This document shows, piece by piece, positions 13,191 through 21,283 of a stretch of 32,443 nt of DNA (position 1 is its first letter; the number at the start of each line of letters is the position of its first letter). The stretch is from an uncultured Chloroflexota bacterium (GTDB lineage Bacteria; Chloroflexota; Anaerolineae; Anaerolineales; Villigracilaceae), in NCBI GenBank assembly GCA_903914955.1, contig CAIWRB010000313.1:1-32443 (forward strand). The letters run 5' to 3'. Below the pieces are notes generated by a model that did no database searches, was not told the origin of the DNA, and worked only from the letters and a program-made list of their open reading frames with translations. A program made the translations under genes and the position numbers.

Positions 13191-14698
13191 TTATCGCTCA
13201 CTCTAAAATTATTCGTCTGCTTCCACGGGGTAAAAGGATCCGTCTCGTTGGAAACCGCGGGTTGTGATTTCGAACCTGCAAAAATCACATCCGCAAGGGC
13301 TGCGGCGAAAAGGGAATCAACAGAGGGTTCAGGGATATTCCACTCCTTGAAATTCTCCTCCACCCAGCGCGTGGATACTTTGCCTTTGGCAAAATCATCA
13401 TGGCTCAACACCGCTTGCATGAAATCAATATTGGTCAGCACTCCATGCACCACAAATTCGCGCAGTGCATTCTTCATTTTTTGAATGGCTATTTCGCGAT
13501 TTTCCGCATGTACAATTAACTTCGCCAACAATGGGTCATAAAAATGGGTTACCTGACTGCCCGTGCTAAAACCTGAATCGACTCTGATGCCCGGTCCACG
13601 CGGCTCGCTGAATTGCAGAAGGCTGCCCGTGCTTGGCAAAAATCCATTGGCGGGATCCTCGGCATAAACGCGACACTCAATGGCATGCCCGTGCTGGTGA
13701 AAATCTTTTTGCTTGAATGGGAATTTCTCTCCCGCCGCGATCCGAATCTGCCACTGAACAAGATCAATACCCGCGACAAGTTCTGTGATGGGATGCTCCA
13801 CTTGCAGACGGGTGTTCATTTCAAGAAAGTAAAAAGGTTGATGGTCAAAGGTTGATGGTCGGGGATCGAAGATAAATTCAACCGTGCCCGCGTTATAGTA
13901 GTTGACGGCTTTTGCCGCGGCAACTGCGGCCTGCCCCATTTGCTCGCGCAGCTTTGGGGTTATTAATGGAGAAGGTGTTTCTTCTATGATCTTCTGATGT
14001 CTGCGCTGCACAGAACACTCGCGTTCAAAAAGATGAACTAGGTTTCCATGTTGGTCGCCAAAGATTTGAAATTCAATATGATGCGCGTTTGCCAAATATT
14101 TTTCGATCAACAATCTTTCATCGTCGAAAGAGTTCAAGGCTTCACGCCGCGCGGACTCAATGGCTTCGCTCAACTCGCTTTCTTCATTGACCACGCGCAT
14201 ACCTTTTCCACCTCCGCCCGCTGAGGCTTTGATAAGAACAGGATAGCCGATTTCTTTTGCGGCTTTTTTGAAATCATCATCTGATTCCAAGCCTTCAAAC
14301 CCTGGAATGGTTGGCACACCTGATTGCTTCATCAATCTTTTCGATTCGGCTTTGTCACCCATTGCGCGGATGGAGTGCGCCGACGGGCCGATAAATATCA
14401 GGTTGGCTGATTCAACTGTCGCCGCGAATGAAGCGTTCTCTGAAAGAAATCCATAACCCGGATGGATGGCATCCGCTTGAGTTTGAATCGCCGCAGCGAT
14501 GAGTTTATCCATATTCAAATAAGATTCTTTTGGCGCGGCCTCGCCCAGCAGAACGGATTCATCGGCGAGTTGAACATGCTGCGCATCAACATCTGCCGCA
14601 GAATATACTGCAACGGTTTTAATGCCAAGCTCTTTGCAGGCGCGCAGAATTCGAATGGCGATCTCGCCGCGATTGGCGATCAGAATTTTTTTGAACAT
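13187..14698 (-). CDS. Biotin carboxylase subunit of an acyl-CoA (probably 3-methylcrotonyl-CoA) carboxylase
   Basis: A 503-residue ATP-grasp enzyme that carboxylates biotin on the carrier subunit using ATP and bicarbonate. Motifs: KILIANRGEIAIRI at the start, HPGYGFLSENA, KASAGGGGKGMR (glycine-rich loop), and EMNTRLQVEHPITE. After the carboxylase domain it continues to a DPFTPWKQ...FR segment seen in methylcrotonyl/propionyl-type alpha subunits, and stops where the BT domain would begin. Between VEFIFD and FYFLEMNTR there is an extra loop of about ten residues (PRPSTFDHQP) encoded by a heptad repeat tract at 13833-13868; this site is a tight turn in other biotin carboxylases. It begins two bases after the carboxyltransferase stop. 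Confidence 0.94.
   Translation of the reverse strand: MFKKILIANRGEIAIRILRACKELGIKTVAVYSAADVDAQHVQLADESVLLGEAAPKESYLNMDKLIAAAIQTQADAIHPGYGFLSENASFAATVESANLIFIGPSAHSIRAMGDKAESKRLMKQSGVPTIPGFEGLESDDDFKKAAKEIGYPVLIKASAGGGGKGMRVVNEESELSEAIESARREALNSFDDERLLIEKYLANAHHIEFQIFGDQHGNLVHLFERECSVQRRHQKIIEETPSPLITPKLREQMGQAAVAAAKAVNYYNAGTVEFIFDPRPSTFDHQPFYFLEMNTRLQVEHPITELVAGIDLVQWQIRIAAGEKFPFKQKDFHQHGHAIECRVYAEDPANGFLPSTGSLLQFSEPRGPGIRVDSGFSTGSQVTHFYDPLLAKLIVHAENREIAIQKMKNALREFVVHGVLTNIDFMQAVLSHDDFAKGKVSTRWVEENFKEWNIPEPSVDSLFAAALADVIFAGSKSQPAVSNETDPFTPWKQTNNFRVSDK
13833..13868 (-). repeat. Heptad repeat tract inserted in the biotin carboxylase gene
   Basis: AAAGGTTGATGGTC occurs twice in tandem (13833-13846 and 13847-13860), followed by GGGGATCG. 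Read in sevens from 13834: AAGGTTG, ATGGTCA, AAGGTTG, ATGGTCG, GGGATCG. The same 14-mer occurs in mutS2 at 20270-20283, and the last units match the glycosyltransferase tract at 30257-30270. It encodes RPSTFDHQ in frame. Confidence 0.85.
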
Positions 14699-14700
14699 GA

Positions 14701-16323
14701 TTACATCCTGAAGACCCCAAACCCGCCTTCTTCCTGCGGCGAGTTGAGCACAATGGATAATGCAAGTCCCAACACTTGACGTGTCTCATCAGGGGCGATG
14801 ACGCCATCGTCCCATAATCTTGCAGAGGAATGATAGGGACTGCCTTCGGTTTCATATTTTTCCAAAAGCGGACGTTTGAACTCTTCCGCTTCTTGCGCGC
14901 CGAGAGTTGGTTTGCCCTCTCGAACGAGTTGATCTTGCTTGATGGTTAAGAGCACATTCGCGGCCTGCTCTCCGCCCATTACGCTGATGCGTGCGTTGGG
15001 CCACATCCACAAAAAGCGGGAACCATACGCGCGGCCTGCCATGGCATAGTTGCCTGCGCCGAAAGAACCGCCGATGACTAAAGTTAATTTTGGAACGCGA
15101 GTCGTGGCAACGGCATGCACCATCTTCGCACCATCTTTGGCGATGCCGCCAGTCTCGTATTCCTTGCCAACCATAAAGCCTGTGATGTTTTGCAGGAACA
15201 GCAGTGGGATTCCGCGCTGGTCGCAGAGTTCGATGAAGTGAGCCCCTTTCAGCGCGGACTCGCTGAACAGGACTCCGTTGTTGGCGATGATGCCGACTGG
15301 GTATCCATGAATGCGCGCGAACCCGCAAATGAGAGTCGTGCCGTAGCGTGATTTGAATTCTCGAAATTTGCTTCCATCTACAAGACGCGCAATGATCTCG
15401 CGGACATCGTAGGACTCTTTGAAACTGCGCGGAAGGACACCGTACAATTCGTCAGGGTTGTATAAAGGTTCTTCGGGGGGAGAAACGGTCAGCGTGGAAA
15501 GAAATGTGTGAACATTCGAATGTTGTAACGTTTCAACGATTCCGCGCAAAATCTCGATGGCGTGATCATCATCTTCGGCGAAGTGATCCGCGACACCACT
15601 CTTACGCGTGTGGACATCCGCGCCGCCAAGTTCCTCGGCAGTAACATCCTCGCCCGTGGCTGCTTTGACGAGCGGCGGGCCGCCCAAAAAAATGGTCCCC
15701 GCGCCTTTGACAATGATCGCCTCATCGCTCATGGCGGGGACGTACGCGCCGCCCGCTGTGCAGCTGCCCATGACGGCCGCGATCTGTGGAATACGCTTGG
15801 CAGACATGCGCGCCTGATTGTAAAAAATGCGGCCGAAGTGATGTGCGTCGGGAAAGACCTCATCTTGCAGAGGCAAAAATGCTCCACCCGAATCAACAAG
15901 ATACAGGCAGGGCAGATGATTTTCCTCCGCGACCTGCTGCGCGCGCAAATGCTTTTTAACGGTCATTGAAAAATACGAGCCGCCTTTGACCGTTGCATCG
16001 TTGGCAACGATCATCACTTCGCGATTTGAAACACGTCCAATCCCGGTAACAATGCCCGCACTTGGGGCTTCGCCTTTATACATGCCGCCCGCCGCAAGTG
16101 GAGAGAGTTCGAGGAATGGCGCGCCGGGATCAAGCAGCCGCTCAATGCGTTCACGCACAAAAAGTTTGCCTTGCTCTTCGTGGCGTTGACGATACTTCTC
16201 GCCGCCACCCTGCCGCACGAGCACGAGTCGGTTTCGAAGTTCTGCCGCGAGCGCGCGGTTGTGGTCTGCGTTTGCTTTAAATTCTGAAGATTGCGGGTCT
16301 ATCGCAGAGGAGAGAGTTTCCAT
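14701..16323 (-). CDS. mccB: Carboxyltransferase (beta) subunit, methylcrotonyl-CoA carboxylase type
   Basis: A 540-residue crotonase-fold carboxyltransferase that moves CO2 from carboxybiotin to an acyl-Co[35 protein letters not shown] and [18 protein letters not shown], with [17 protein letters not shown], are the pattern I know from methylcrotonyl-CoA carboxylase beta subunits rather than propionyl- or acetyl-CoA ones. The C-terminal half has [14 protein letters not shown] and [10 protein letters not shown]. It is the first gene of the six-gene minus-strand operon. ATG 16323 has no clear ribosome site, so it may be leaderless. Geranyl-CoA carboxylase is a possible alternative. Confidence 0.92.
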   Translation of the reverse strand: METLSSAIDPQSSEFKANADHNRALAAELRNRLVLVRQGGGEKYRQRHEEQGKLFVRERIERLLDPGAPFLELSPLAAGGMYKGEAPSAGIVTGIGRVSNREVMIVANDATVKGGSYFSMTVKKHLRAQQVAEENHLPCLYLVDSGGAFLPLQDEVFPDAHHFGRIFYNQARMSAKRIPQIAAVMGSCTAGGAYVPAMSDEAIIVKGAGTIFLGGPPLVKAATGEDVTAEELGGADVHTRKSGVADHFAEDDDHAIEILRGIVETLQHSNVHTFLSTLTVSPPEEPLYNPDELYGVLPRSFKESYDVREIIARLVDGSKFREFKSRYGTTLICGFARIHGYPVGIIANNGVLFSESALKGAHFIELCDQRGIPLLFLQNITGFMVGKEYETGGIAKDGAKMVHAVATTRVPKLTLVIGGSFGAGNYAMAGRAYGSRFLWMWPNARISVMGGEQAANVLLTIKQDQLVREGKPTLGAQEAEEFKRPLLEKYETEGSPYHSSARLWDDGVIAPDETRQVLGLALSIVLNSPQEEGGFGVFRM

Positions 16324-16415
16324 GTGTGGAGTTTAGCATAAAACTCCACCTCTGTCGTTTTGGATATCTTCCCCAATTAAATAGCAGAAATGAAAATTAT
16401 TTCCTGTGATAATTT

Positions 16416-17030
16416 TTAGTGCATTAAAGCAGAAGATACTTTGGGAGAAGATTGAGATGGCTTGCCGACAACCCAGATCTTATCGCCTATTCCATATAGT
16501 TTGAGATCACAATCATTGCCTGGCAGGTATTGCTTGACATGACCTCTTGCTGTTGATCGCTGCCAGTCCGCCATCTCATCAGGACCTTTGACAACACACA
16601 ACCCATTGCTGTTGCCTCTAAAAAGTGGATTGGTGACCACTGTATAGCACGAATCATGAACCTGACAGGAAAGGCAGTTTGTATTCCCTGGGATGGAACA
16701 AGACACGGCATGGTTGTCGTTTACCCGAGAGACATTCATCGCATGATTATTGTGGATTGAAGGAATGGAAGTACGCTTGTCAATGAGTGGTGTCTTTCCC
16801 ATTTCAATCCAACCAAGTTGATAAAGCAGACCAAGCACCCGTCCGCGCGCAATGATCAAATCAAGCTTGTTCAACCGGTTTTGATTCCCCGCTTCGTAGG
16901 AAGATGATTGAGGATTGAGAAGGGTAACTCGATGTCCACCAGTCCTTAAGGCAGAAATCATACCGGACGGTTGAGATTGAGTGATATATCGTTGATAAAC
17001 TAAAACGCCGATGGATAAGAATTCAGTCAT
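16416..17030 (-). pseudogene. Degraded ATP-grasp (RimK/ITPK-like) gene
   Basis: The open frame gives 204 residues. The N-terminus (SIGVLVYQRYITQSQPSGMI) and GRVLGLLYQLGWIEMGKTPLID resemble the first domain of ATP-grasp ligases. GLCVVKGPDEM and HVKQYLPGNDCDLKLYGIGDK resemble the ATP-binding strands. Between them, about residues 98-135, the frame reads as Cys/Asn-rich nonsense. In that stretch another frame reads TTMPCLVPSQGIQTAFPV, which fits the expected 'P.T.V....A...FP' segment. This suggests two compensating frameshifts. The final catalytic region (metal ligands, EVN-type end) is missing. Most likely an inactive relic; a real divergent protein is less likely. It stands alone between the carboxylase operon and the phosphatase. 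Confidence 0.5.
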
Positions 17031-17194
17031 AAGGCCTCTCCGTTACAAAATAATAAATTTGTAGTGCTAAGCTGTATCTTATACCTTCTCGAATTTTTGA
17101 AGGAAACAAGGCACCATAAACATTGTGTATATAGAATAACAAGATTCATGAAAAACCGCATCCAACTTCGAGGATGGAAACGAGGTGGTCTTTT

Positions 17195-17218
17195 TACCCA
17201 AAGGATTAATCCTTGGGT
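17195..17218. promoter_or_regulatory. Palindrome in the phosphatase upstream region
   Basis: ACCCAAAGGATTAATCCTTGGGT reads as an inverted repeat with one extra A; its core AGGATTAATCCT is a perfect palindrome. It may be an operator or a hairpin between the divergent ATP-grasp relic and the phosphatase gene. Nothing else clear is seen in 17031-17301. Confidence 0.35.
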
Positions 17219-17301
17219 GGGGATAATAATGATATAGTGGGGATTGGGCACTCAATTCCAAGTTGCAATAATTTCTCAAACCCTGTGATAAGATTCCTCT
17301 C

Positions 17302-17748
17302 ATGGACTTCTCCCCGATCACCGACGATCTCTTCATCGGCACAACACCTTCAACGGTGGATTACAACCACCTGCGCGACCTTGGCGTGAAGCTTGTCATC
17401 AACATGCGCGTGGAGTATCGTCCGCGAAAAGATTTACACGAGTTCCCAATGAAGTTGCTATGGCTGCCCACATTTGACTCTCCACTGATTCCAATTTCCA
17501 TCAAATATTTACATCGAGGCGCAAAAGCCGCGTTGGAAACAATTCAAAATGGCGGTAAGGTTTATGCTCATTGTGCGGGCGGGCGTCACCGCGGCGTGGC
17601 GATGGGCGCGTGCATCCTCATTGCGCAGGGACATCCCCCACACACAGCGATGGAGTTGGTCAAGAAGAAACGATCAGTCGCCGATCCGTTCGTATTTTAC
17701 ATCCGCCCGCGTATTTTGAAATTTGCTAAACAATGGATAATTGGATGA
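17302..17748 (+). CDS. Dual-specificity (CX5R) protein phosphatase-like
   Basis: A 148-residue single-domain cysteine phosphatase. The P-loop HCAGGRHRG places the nucleophile Cys91 and Arg97 in the CX5R motif, and Asp59 (PTFDSP) is in the position of the general acid. The N-terminus PITDDLFIGTTPS is the usual dual-specificity start. It probably removes phosphate from phosphotyrosine, phosphoserine or a small molecule; the substrate is unknown. The lipoprotein gene follows after 37 bp on the same strand. Confidence 0.85.
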   Translation: MDFSPITDDLFIGTTPSTVDYNHLRDLGVKLVINMRVEYRPRKDLHEFPMKLLWLPTFDSPLIPISIKYLHRGAKAALETIQNGGKVYAHCAGGRHRGVAMGACILIAQGHPPHTAMELVKKKRSVADPFVFYIRPRILKFAKQWIIG

Positions 17749-17785
17749 AAAACCTGCTAGAATCTATTCATCGTATTTACTCATT

Positions 17786-18760
17786 ATGAATCGCATCTTC
17801 ATCCTAGCTTTGCTGGTATCCATGTTGACGACTGCCTGTCAGGCAGATTCAAGAGTCAACCCCACTGTCACATCCACGCCGACATTGACTCTGGAACAAA
17901 TGATTCCCACGCCAAGATACGGAATTCCATTGTTGACTCCAACAAAAATAATAGAACCTACTGCCACTGAAATTCTGGCGGACACATCAACGCCAGATGC
18001 AAATGAAACACAATCAAATGCAACTGAAACATTAACCCCTGTGCTTGATGAATGGATGAAACAGCCTGTCATCCCGCCTATCAACTCCTATGTTAGCGAT
18101 ATCTACAAAAAAGGATTATTGCTTGGCAACAACCCGTATGCCTTTTCCATTTTTGGCGATTGCCAAAGCAGGCCCGACGAATTCTTTGGCATATTCGAAA
18201 CCGATCAGTTGACCTTCAATAGCCTTCCCCAAAATTTGCAACAGACGGTCATAAACTTTACCGGTTCCTTCAATCGCGAGAGTTCCACCTCACAGGATGG
18301 CACCACCCCCGGCGGATTACTTTGGCCTGAATGGCATCGCGGCGAATATGGATGCAGTCTTACAGAGACACCCGTGACCTGTGAACTGCGAACTCAGCGT
18401 CCATCATTTGTACTCATTCAGATCGGTACACATTTCGAATCCCGCAATACAGAATACCTGCGCGCGATCATCTCCCAATTGCTGGACGCAGGCGTTGTCC
18501 CGATACTAGCCACCAAAGCGGATAACCGCGAACTCGACAACCGCATTAACCGTGACATGTATTTGCTTGCCACCGAATTTAATCTTCCACTCTGGAATTT
18601 TTGGGCGGCGTTATCCGGCCTCCCCGACCGTGGACTTTATGTCAAAGAAGGGCGAGAAGATCAAGGAGCAGTTTATCTAAATACAGCGGCATCCGAGATT
18701 CACCGCATGACCGGCCTCGTCATGCTGAATGCCGTCTGGCGCGCTGCATCAGGGAATTAA
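17786..18760 (+). CDS. SGNH-hydrolase-like lipoprotein
   Basis: The start is set at ATG 17786, because MNRIFILALLVSMLTTAC is a complete lipoprotein signal with a lipobox ending at Cys18; an upstream in-frame TTG would spoil it. The 324-residue protein has a Thr/Pro-rich linker (about residues 22-90) and then a flavodoxin-like domain: FSIFGDCQSRP (block I), VLIQIGTHFES (block III region), VVPILATKADN and FNLPLWNFWAAL. This matches the SGNH/GDSL-like lipoproteins I associate with Chloroflexi. Block I reads GDCQS instead of GDS, and the usual DxxH near the end is replaced by DQGAVYLN, so esterase activity is doubtful. It converges on mutS2 with a gap of six bases and no visible terminator. Confidence 0.72.
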   Translation: MNRIFILALLVSMLTTACQADSRVNPTVTSTPTLTLEQMIPTPRYGIPLLTPTKIIEPTATEILADTSTPDANETQSNATETLTPVLDEWMKQPVIPPINSYVSDIYKKGLLLGNNPYAFSIFGDCQSRPDEFFGIFETDQLTFNSLPQNLQQTVINFTGSFNRESSTSQDGTTPGGLLWPEWHRGEYGCSLTETPVTCELRTQRPSFVLIQIGTHFESRNTEYLRAIISQLLDAGVVPILATKADNRELDNRINRDMYLLATEFNLPLWNFWAALSGLPDRGLYVKEGREDQGAVYLNTAASEIHRMTGLVMLNAVWRAASGN

Positions 18761-18766
18761 AAAAAT

Positions 18767-21226
18767 TTATCCGCTTTTCAACATCGCCACAGTCACGCCT
18801 TCACCACCTTCAGTGCTTCCACCTTCTTCAAACGATTTAATATATTCATGACCGCGCAGTGCTTCGCGTACTGCCTGCCTTAACCTGCCAGTCCCTTTCC
18901 CGTGAATGATTCGCACAAAAGGTAATCCCGAAAGGAACGCCTGTTCCAGATATCTTTCCATTTTATCGAGCGCATCCTCCGCCATCAATCCGCGCAAATC
19001 CACCTCCATACCAGGGGATTTTTTTACTTCAACATTGCTTTGACGCGAAACCTGTCGAAGAGTCGAAGGTCCAAGGTTTTTTGAATTTTGACTTTCGACC
19101 TTTGACTCTGATACCCTCGCCAGATCAAATAACCTCGCCCGCAGACGGATCGTCCCGATCTGCACCTCCGCATCCGACTCACCCAAAGCTGTCACAACAC
19201 CCTCAGCATTCAGCGTGCTGACAGTGACGCGCTCGCCCAATCTAATTGACGATTGACGATTTGCGATTGACAATTGACCTTCAACCTTTGACCTTTGACG
19301 TTCAACAGGGGCTTCCACTTTCTCTTCAATTTTTTCTATCTTCTCTTCAATTAATTTAATAGCCTCAAGCGGTTGTTTTGCTTTCTTCAACTGTTGCTTG
19401 AGAGAGTCCATATTTTGCTTGAGCACAGCCACTTCCAACTCACCTTCGGCGCGGGCTCTGGCCAAAGTTTCGCGGCGTTCATCTTCAATTTTCTCGAGTC
19501 GCTTTTCAAGGTCATGTGTTTGCGCTTCCAATTTGGCGCGCGCTTTTTCCAGCTTCTCGCGCTCGCGTGAAGTACGGTTACGTTCCTTGCGGATATCATC
19601 CAACAGTTTATCAGCGCGCAGATCCAGCGGATTAATTTCCGCTCTGGCTGAGTCAATGATGGATTGCGGCAGACCGAGTTTTTGCGCGATCAACAAAGCG
19701 TTGGACCTGCCCGGCAGACCGAGAGTCAGCTTGTAGGTCGGGCGAAGGGTTTTGATGTCAAATTCCAACGAAGCATTGACCACACCATCCGTCCCATGCG
19801 CAAAGGTTTTTAATTCAGGATAATGAGTCGCAACCAGCGTCATCGCGCCCACATCCAACAAATGGTTCAGTATCGCCCGCGCGATAGCCGCACCTTCCTG
19901 CGGATCTGTGCCTGAACCAAGTTCATCAAAGATAACCAGTGAACGCTCATCAATTTTTTTGATGATGCGAATAATGTTCGTGATGTGCCCGCTGAAAGTA
20001 GAAAGCGACTGCTCGATGGATTGCTCGTCGCCAATATCCGCCCAAACCGAATGAAAACATGGCATCTGTGATCCACTTTGGGCGGGGATATGCAAACCGC
20101 TTTGCGCCATCACCACCAGCAAACCAACCGTTTTCAATGAAACAGTTTTACCGCCGGTATTCGGGCCAGTGATAACGATCGCGCGCGTGCCGGACGCAGG
20201 GTCAATATCAATCGGGACGACATTATTATGGTCAAGCAAAGGATGGCGGGCATCCATTAATTTCAAATCAAAGGTTGATGGTCGAAACTCATCTGATTTT
20301 TGACCCTTCGACATGCTCAGGGCATCACTTTTGACTTTTGACAAATCTTGAAGAATCGGCTCACTCGCCTTTAACTCATCGGCGTATTTCGCTTTCGCAA
20401 ATGCGAGGTCTAATGACGCAAGATTCTCGACACCATATTTTAATTCTGTCGCGTGTTCACCGATCAACGCCGAAACCTGAGCGAGAATTCTGCGTTCTTC
20501 ATCGCGCTGTGATAATTGCAATTCACGGATCTCGTTATTCGCCTCCACTACTGGAAGTGGTTCAACGAATAAAGTCGCACCGCTGGAGGATTGGTCGTGG
20601 ATAATAGATTTTATTTTGCCCTTGAATTCCGCGCGCAATGGAATGACATAACGACCATCGCGCATCGTGATGATCGGCTCCTGTAGCATCGAAACCGTTT
20701 TTGAATCGGTGACATATTTTTGCAAGCGGGTCATCAGGCGGTCTTGTGCCACGCGCAGATTGCGGCGAATATCTCCAAGTTTTGGCGAAGCAGAATCTAA
20801 GATCTCGCCGCGCTCTGAAAGAATACGTGTGATGGAATCCACCAGTCCGTGAGTATCAGGCAATCCAAGCACGATCTGTGTCAGGCGTGGATATTCTTCG
20901 GTGCGTTTTTCAAAAGATTTTTTTAGATCACGGCATGAGATCAACGTGGATTTAACATCAAGCAAAGCATGCGGGTCGAGCACACCGCCGCGCGCGGCCA
21001 GATCTACTTGCGGACGGATATCATGCGCAGCGCCGACGCCTGTGCTTTCCATCGAAAACAATTTACGCGCCTCGGTTGTCTCTGCGATACGGGCGATAGC
21101 CAGCTCGTAGGAAGAGGTCGGCTCAAGCGCGCGCGCGAGATCGATGGAAGCGGAGAAGTCACAGAAGCCGGCCAACTGTCCGAGAATTTTCGGATATTCG
21201 AGTACATTGAGAGTCTTGCTATCCAT
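18767..21226 (-). CDS. mutS2: MutS2: Smr-domain endonuclease and ribosome-rescue/recombination ATPase
   Basis: An 819-residue MutS2. It has the MutS-type core, Walker A GPNTGGKT (residues 354-361), DELGSGTDPQEG (Walker B), and THYPELK. A long coiled coil (about 510-640), a KOW-like segment (IRLGERVTVSTL) and a C-terminal Smr domain follow (739-819; VDLRGL and HGKGTGRL). MutS2 suppresses recombination and in some bacteria splits collided ribosomes. Three extra segments encoded by heptad repeat tracts interrupt it: about residues 296-319 just before DARHPLL, about 640-660 after the coiled coil, and about 706-725 before the Smr domain. TATAAT (plus 21235-21240) lies eight bases before the ATG, so the mRNA may be leaderless. 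Divergent from the SDR gene. Confidence 0.95.
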   Translation of the reverse strand: MDSKTLNVLEYPKILGQLAGFCDFSASIDLARALEPTSSYELAIARIAETTEARKLFSMESTGVGAAHDIRPQVDLAARGGVLDPHALLDVKSTLISCRDLKKSFEKRTEEYPRLTQIVLGLPDTHGLVDSITRILSERGEILDSASPKLGDIRRNLRVAQDRLMTRLQKYVTDSKTVSMLQEPIITMRDGRYVIPLRAEFKGKIKSIIHDQSSSGATLFVEPLPVVEANNEIRELQLSQRDEERRILAQVSALIGEHATELKYGVENLASLDLAFAKAKYADELKASEPILQDLSKVKSDALSMSKGQKSDEFRPSTFDLKLMDARHPLLDHNNVVPIDIDPASGTRAIVITGPNTGGKTVSLKTVGLLVVMAQSGLHIPAQSGSQMPCFHSVWADIGDEQSIEQSLSTFSGHITNIIRIIKKIDERSLVIFDELGSGTDPQEGAAIARAILNHLLDVGAMTLVATHYPELKTFAHGTDGVVNASLEFDIKTLRPTYKLTLGLPGRSNALLIAQKLGLPQSIIDSARAEINPLDLRADKLLDDIRKERNRTSREREKLEKARAKLEAQTHDLEKRLEKIEDERRETLARARAEGELEVAVLKQNMDSLKQQLKKAKQPLEAIKLIEEKIEKIEEKVEAPVERQRSKVEGQLSIANRQSSIRLGERVTVSTLNAEGVVTALGESDAEVQIGTIRLRARLFDLARVSESKVESQNSKNLGPSTLRQVSRQSNVEVKKSPGMEVDLRGLMAEDALDKMERYLEQAFLSGLPFVRIIHGKGTGRLRQAVREALRGHEYIKSFEEGGSTEGGEGVTVAMLKSG
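19053..19110 (-). repeat. Heptad-type tract in mutS2 (before the Smr domain)
   Basis: A tract of GTCGAAG/TTTGACC-like units spaced by about seven bases. On the coding strand the first half reads GTCAAAG, GTCGAAA, GTCAAAA, and the second half CCTTGGA, CCTTCGA, so it is partly self-complementary. It encodes ESKVESQNSK then LGPSTLRQ in frame. Confidence 0.7.
19246..19308 (-). repeat. Nine-unit heptad array in mutS2
   Basis: Read in sevens on the plus strand from 19246, the units are TTGACGA, TTGACGA, TTTGCGA, TTGACAA, TTGACCT, TCAACCT, TTGACCT, TTGACGT, TCAACAG: exactly nine units, 63 bp, 21 codons. It encodes a low-complexity linker (RSKVEGQLSIANRQSSI) between the coiled coil and the KOW-like region. 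Confidence 0.85.
20270..20343 (-). repeat. Heptad tract with internal palindrome in mutS2 (before the ATPase core)
   Basis: AAAGGTTGATGGTC (20270-20283) is identical to the 14-mer in the biotin carboxylase gene. It is followed by the imperfect palindrome CCCTTCGACATGCTCAGGG (20304-20322) and by TTTTGACTTTTGACA units. The ends are roughly inverted copies. It encodes LSKVKSDA ... FRPSTFDL in frame, directly before the conserved DARHPLL. Confidence 0.8.
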
Positions 21227-21234
21227 AATGGTGA

Positions 21235-21240
21235 ATTATA
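21235..21240 (-). promoter_or_regulatory. -10 box of mutS2
   Basis: TATAAT on the minus strand ends eight bases before the mutS2 ATG. The best -35 (CTGACA, 21260-21265) is at a long 19-bp spacing, so confidence is limited. Confidence 0.45.
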
Positions 21241-21283
21241 CTTTGGTCTGAGAGCAAGCTGTCAGACTCCTGAGGAGATGAAT

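Noticed and set aside
20969-21277. A 103-residue N-terminal extension of the SDR protein
   Set aside because: It is antisense to mutS2 and reads as nonsense; GAGGAG before ATG 21284 marks the real start.
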